Source: Lysinibacillus sp. (lineage in GTDB: Bacteria > Bacillota > Bacilli > Bacillales_A > Planococcaceae). From it: 7,583 bases of DNA. The notes under the pieces were generated by a model that saw only the letters and a list, made by a program, of their open reading frames with translations, was not told where the DNA came from and ran no database searches. Positions within the stretch are counted from its first letter, which is position 1, and the number at the start of each line of letters is the position of its first letter. The stretch covers positions 1 to 7,583 of the forward strand of contig JAAYHP010000061.1 of NCBI GenBank assembly GCA_012735355.1, in the 5' to 3' direction. Shown piece after piece: positions 5,447 to 7,583 of this stretch. The translations under genes were made by a program, and so were the position numbers.

Positions 5447-6046
5447 GTGTTATACGATATTGGAGCAAAAATAGTTAGACCTTTTTTATGGTTAAATGGT
5501 TCAAAAGCAAAAGTATATGGAAAAGAAAATTTACCGCAAGATGAAGGGTATGTGCTCGCATGTACCCATAATGGATATATTGATATTTTGAATTTAGGTA
5601 TCTCAATTTATCCGCGTCAAATACACTTCATGGCGAAAAAACAATTGTTTGAAATTAAAGGTTTAGGATGGTTAATTACAAAGCTTAATGCATTTCCAGT
5701 GGATCGAGAAAATCCAGGGCCGAGTGTCATTAAAATTCCACGACAACTAATTAAAGAAGGGAAAATTGTTGGGATTTTCCCGAGCGGTACAAGAACAACT
5801 AATAACACAGAATTAAAACAAGGAGCAATTACAATTGCCCAATTGACAAAAGCTAAGATTGTGCCGGCAGCATATATTGGACCGAAAAACTTAGGTGAAG
5901 TGTTTAAACGTAAAAAAGGTTATTTAATTTATGGCAAACCATTCACCGTTCCAAGTGGAAAAGAAGCGAGAGAAGAATATACAGAATTTCTAGAAAAGGA
6001 ATTTCAAAGACTAACTGAGGAACTAATTGAAAAAACGAAAAAATAG
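5447..6046 (+). CDS. plsC: 1-acyl-sn-glycerol-3-phosphate acyltransferase
   Basis: PlsC adds the second acyl chain to lysophosphatidic acid at the inner membrane face to give phosphatidic acid, the precursor of membrane phospholipids. The 199 residues match the length of B. subtilis PlsC (YhdO) and resemble it throughout, for example in PVDRENPGPS. Motif I (HX4D) is THNGYID with H41 and D46. Motif II is AFPVDRE (82-88). Motif III reads FPSGTRT (111-117), with serine where many homologues have glutamate; as I recall it, B. subtilis PlsC has the same form, so this is lineage-typical rather than damage. Motif IV is IVPAAYIG (138-145). The start is GTG5447, with TAGGAG (5435-5440) 6 nt upstream. 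It has its own promoter, and an intrinsic terminator begins four bases after the stop. Confidence 0.95.
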   Translation: MLYDIGAKIVRPFLWLNGSKAKVYGKENLPQDEGYVLACTHNGYIDILNLGISIYPRQIHFMAKKQLFEIKGLGWLITKLNAFPVDRENPGPSVIKIPRQLIKEGKIVGIFPSGTRTTNNTELKQGAITIAQLTKAKIVPAAYIGPKNLGEVFKRKKGYLIYGKPFTVPSGKEAREEYTEFLEKEFQRLTEELIEKTKK

Positions 6047-6049
6047 GTG

Positions 6050-6078
6050 GCACTTTCTGATTTCAGAGAGTGCTTTTT
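6050..6078 (+). terminator. Intrinsic terminator between plsC and yfkJ
   Basis: GCACTTTCTG (6050-6059) pairs with CAGAGAGTGC (6064-6073), ten pairs with one G-U, around an ATTT loop, followed directly by TTTTT (6074-6078). The yfkJ ribosome binding site begins three bases later (GGGGG, 6081-6085), so the stem lies in the yfkJ leader itself. Confidence 0.85.
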
Positions 6079-6091
6079 AAGGGGGATAAAT

Positions 6092-6556
6092 GTGATTAAA
6101 GTACTTTTTGTATGTCTCGGGAATATTTGTCGTTCACCAATGGCTGAAGCGGTTATGAGAGACTTGGTGAAAAAGCGAGGTTTGGACGACAAAATCGAAG
6201 TGGATTCAGCGGGTACAAGTTCTTGGCATATTGGAGAAGCCCCTCATTATGGGACACGAAACATATTGAAGAAATATGGAATCTCCACTGATGGGATAAA
6301 GGCGCGCCAACTTCAAAAACAAGACTTTGAAGAGTTTGACTATATTGTTGGGATGGATGAGAGCAACATAAGAAACATTCGGACGATGTTAAATCAACCG
6401 AATCATCCGAAAATTTTTCGATTTTTAGACTTAACAACACACAAAAAGGACGTACCCGATCCCTACTATACGGGAAATTTCCAAGAAACTTATGATTTAG
6501 TCATTGACGGTTGCGAAGCATTACTAGACAAAATTTTAGAAGATATAAAAGAATAA
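6092..6556 (+). CDS. yfkJ: Low-molecular-weight protein tyrosine phosphatase
   Basis: This 154-residue cytoplasmic phosphatase removes phosphate from protein tyrosines. The P-loop CLGNICRS holds the nucleophile C8 and R14 (CX5R), and DPYY (123-126) supplies the general acid D123. The loop has Ile at position 12, as in tyrosine phosphatases, whereas the paralogous arginine phosphatase YwlE has Thr there, so YfkJ-type specificity is more likely. VPDPYYTGNF also matches B. subtilis YfkJ (156 residues). The start is GTG6092, with GGGGG (6081-6085) 6 nt upstream. An in-frame ATG at 6047 would prepend 15 residues read through the terminator stem, and an overlapping ATG at 6090 is out of frame and stops at once. 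No promoter is visible in the 45-bp gap, so expression probably relies on read-through from plsC. Confidence 0.95.
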   Translation: MIKVLFVCLGNICRSPMAEAVMRDLVKKRGLDDKIEVDSAGTSSWHIGEAPHYGTRNILKKYGISTDGIKARQLQKQDFEEFDYIVGMDESNIRNIRTMLNQPNHPKIFRFLDLTTHKKDVPDPYYTGNFQETYDLVIDGCEALLDKILEDIKE

Positions 6557-6603
6557 AACCGTTATTATAATGGTAATGTTGATAAAAATCAAGTAAATAA
6601 AAT

Positions 6604-6632
6604 TTTTCACTTGTACAATTTTAGTGTATAAT
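6604..6632 (+). promoter_or_regulatory. Sigma-A promoter of the yebC-family gene
   Basis: A perfect TATAAT -10 (6627-6632) lies 17 bp after TTTTCA (6604-6609), four of six for the -35. The start near 6639 gives a leader of about 68 nt. That leader contains a small dyad, TATTGTT-TC-AACAATA (6654-6669), which could be a weak hairpin or an operator. Confidence 0.65.
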
Positions 6633-6706
6633 ATTACAGTCTAATTTACTTATTATTGTTTCAACAATAGAAGCCCATAATTTAAATAAGAAAGTGAGTG
6701 AATCCA

Positions 6707-7426
6707 ATGGGGCGTAAATGGAATAACATTAAAGATAAAAAGGCGGAAAAAGATAAAAATACGAGTCGAATTTATGCAAAGTTTGGTAAAGAAATTTATG
6801 TAGCAGCTAAAAAAGGTGATCCAGATCCAGAAACGAATCAAGCTCTAAAGGCTGTATTAGAGAGAGCCAAAACATATAACGTGCCAAGACATATTATTGA
6901 CCGCGCTATTGAAAAAGCAAAAGGTGCAGGTGGCGAAGATTACGATGAACTTCGCTACGAAGGCTTTGGTGTTGGTGGCACAATGGTTATTGTTGATGCG
7001 CTGACAAACAATGTAAACCGTACTGTTTCAGAAGTTCGTGCGGCTTTTGGTAAAAACGGTGGAAACATGGGGGTTTCTGGCTCTGTTTCATATATGTTCG
7101 ATTCTACAGCTGTATTCGGTGTGGAAGGAAAATCTGCTGACGAAGTTTTAGAAATTTTATTAGAAGCAGATATCGATGCTCGCGACGTGTTTGAAGAAGA
7201 CGATGTAACAATCGTTTATGCTGAACCAGATCAGTTCCATGCGGCTCAAGAAGCCTTTAAATCTGCTGGTATTGAAGAATTTACAGTAGCGGAATTGACA
7301 ATGCTCCCACAAACAGAAGTGAAACTCACTGGTGCTGATAAAGAACAATTTGAAAAAATGATCGATGCATTAGAAGACCTTGAAGATGTTCAACGAGTAT
7401 ATCATAATGCAGATTTAGATGATTAA
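6707..7426 (+). CDS. yebC: YebC/PmpR-family protein, YeeI type (YebC2)
   Basis: The 239-residue protein matches B. subtilis YeeI in length and sequence: [18 protein letters not shown] at the start, the signature [20 protein letters not shown] (about 61-80), [19 protein letters not shown] and [15 protein letters not shown] in the middle, and a terminal [15 protein letters not shown]. The family was long annotated as transcriptional regulators. More recent work on YebC and mitochondrial TACO1 points to a ribosome-associated role that relieves stalling at proline-rich stretches. The YeeI form differs from the longer YebC1 at the N-terminus. The start is ATG6707: the family begins at MGRKW, and GTGAG (6694-6698) lies 8 nt upstream. 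A GTG at 6698 would add three residues. It has its own promoter, and repeat B begins 31 bp after its stop. Confidence 0.95.
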   Translation: MGRKWNNIKDKKAEKDKNTSRIYAKFGKEIYVAAKKGDPDPETNQALKAVLERAKTYNVPRHIIDRAIEKAKGAGGEDYDELRYEGFGVGGTMVIVDALTNNVNRTVSEVRAAFGKNGGNMGVSGSVSYMFDSTAVFGVEGKSADEVLEILLEADIDARDVFEEDDVTIVYAEPDQFHAAQEAFKSAGIEEFTVAELTMLPQTEVKLTGADKEQFEKMIDALEDLEDVQRVYHNADLDD

Positions 7427-7457
7427 TTGAAATCCATTCAAGGAAAACAAGTTATAA

Positions 7458-7583
7458 AAAGAGGCTGGGACAAAAGTAAAAACTCATCATTTTCTCTTAA
7501 AAGAAAATGATGAGTTTTTGATATTAAACTGAAAATTGATTTCCGTTCCGGGGACGCTTTCCACGGGCCCGACTCGAGCCTCC
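7458..7583. repeat. Structured interspersed repeat, copy B (truncated by window end)
   Basis: Positions 7460-7583 align without gaps to 2641-2764 of copy A with four differences in 124 bases. The left end AAAGAGGCTGGGACA (7458-7472) differs from the copy A terminal repeat at one base. There is a single terminal unit, against two in copy A. The AT-rich hairpin is identical, and the GC-rich core begins at about 7549 and is cut at 7583. It starts 31 bp after the yebC-family stop codon. Confidence 0.9.
7478..7519. terminator. 18-bp hairpin in repeat B, probable terminator after the yebC-family gene
   Basis: The arms 7478-7495 and 7502-7519 are perfect complements around CTTAAA, with five T residues closing the 3' arm, identical to the hairpin in copy A. 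No other terminator is visible after the gene at 7426. Confidence 0.6.

Noticed and set aside
6047..6091. 15-residue N-terminal extension of the phosphatase from ATG6047
   Set aside because: It translates the terminator hairpin and has no ribosome binding site; family proteins begin just before the VLFVCLGN strand, which fits GTG6092.
6558..6577. Weak hairpin after yfkJ (ACCGTT / AATGGT)
   Set aside because: Six pairs including one G-U and no U-tract; not convincing as a terminator.

Overview
The window is AT-rich and looks like chromosome of a low-GC, probably spore-forming member of the Bacillales. A Lysinibacillus/Solibacillus-type Planococcaceae relative would fit, but the genus is an inference. 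The evidence is a serS gene behind a T-box leader, close resemblance of several proteins to Bacillus subtilis counterparts (PlsC/YhdO, YfkJ, YeeI), strong GGAGG-type ribosome binding sites with some GTG starts, and Spo0A-box-like sites.

Layout. Positions 1-687 (minus) hold the first 229 residues of seryl-tRNA synthetase, preceded by a complete tRNA-Ser-sensing T-box leader (726-960) and its promoter. A MocR-type GntR/aminotransferase-fold regulator (1189-2592, plus) is divergent from it, with a repeated TTTGCT motif between the two promoters. A structured repeat (2618-2920) follows, with 15-bp terminal inverted repeats, an 18-bp hairpin and a core of 70% GC. It fills the gap between the convergent regulator gene and an unrecognised 146-residue gene (2921-3361, minus). 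The 341-bp divergent spacer 3362-3702 carries a 7-1-7 palindrome, four TTGTCGA elements that match or nearly match the Spo0A box, and a 14-bp perfect palindrome. It leads into a membrane-anchored NERD-domain protein (3703-4368, plus) whose usual catalytic residues are mostly replaced.

The right half is a same-strand series of housekeeping genes: rlmA-like 23S rRNA methyltransferase (4530-5366), plsC acyltransferase (5447-6046), low-molecular-weight protein tyrosine phosphatase yfkJ (6092-6556) and a YebC-family translation factor resembling YeeI (6707-7426). plsC and yebC have good promoters of their own. yfkJ has no visible promoter and is separated from plsC by a compact intrinsic terminator, so it probably depends on read-through. 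A second copy of the structured repeat begins at 7458, 31 bp after the yebC stop, and is cut by the window edge. It matches the first copy at 120 of 124 aligned positions.

The most unusual items are the dispersed structured repeat, the Spo0A-box cluster with its embedded palindrome, and the degenerate NERD protein. The rest is ordinary chromosome. I see no CRISPR array, toxin-antitoxin pair, phage module or complete insertion sequence.
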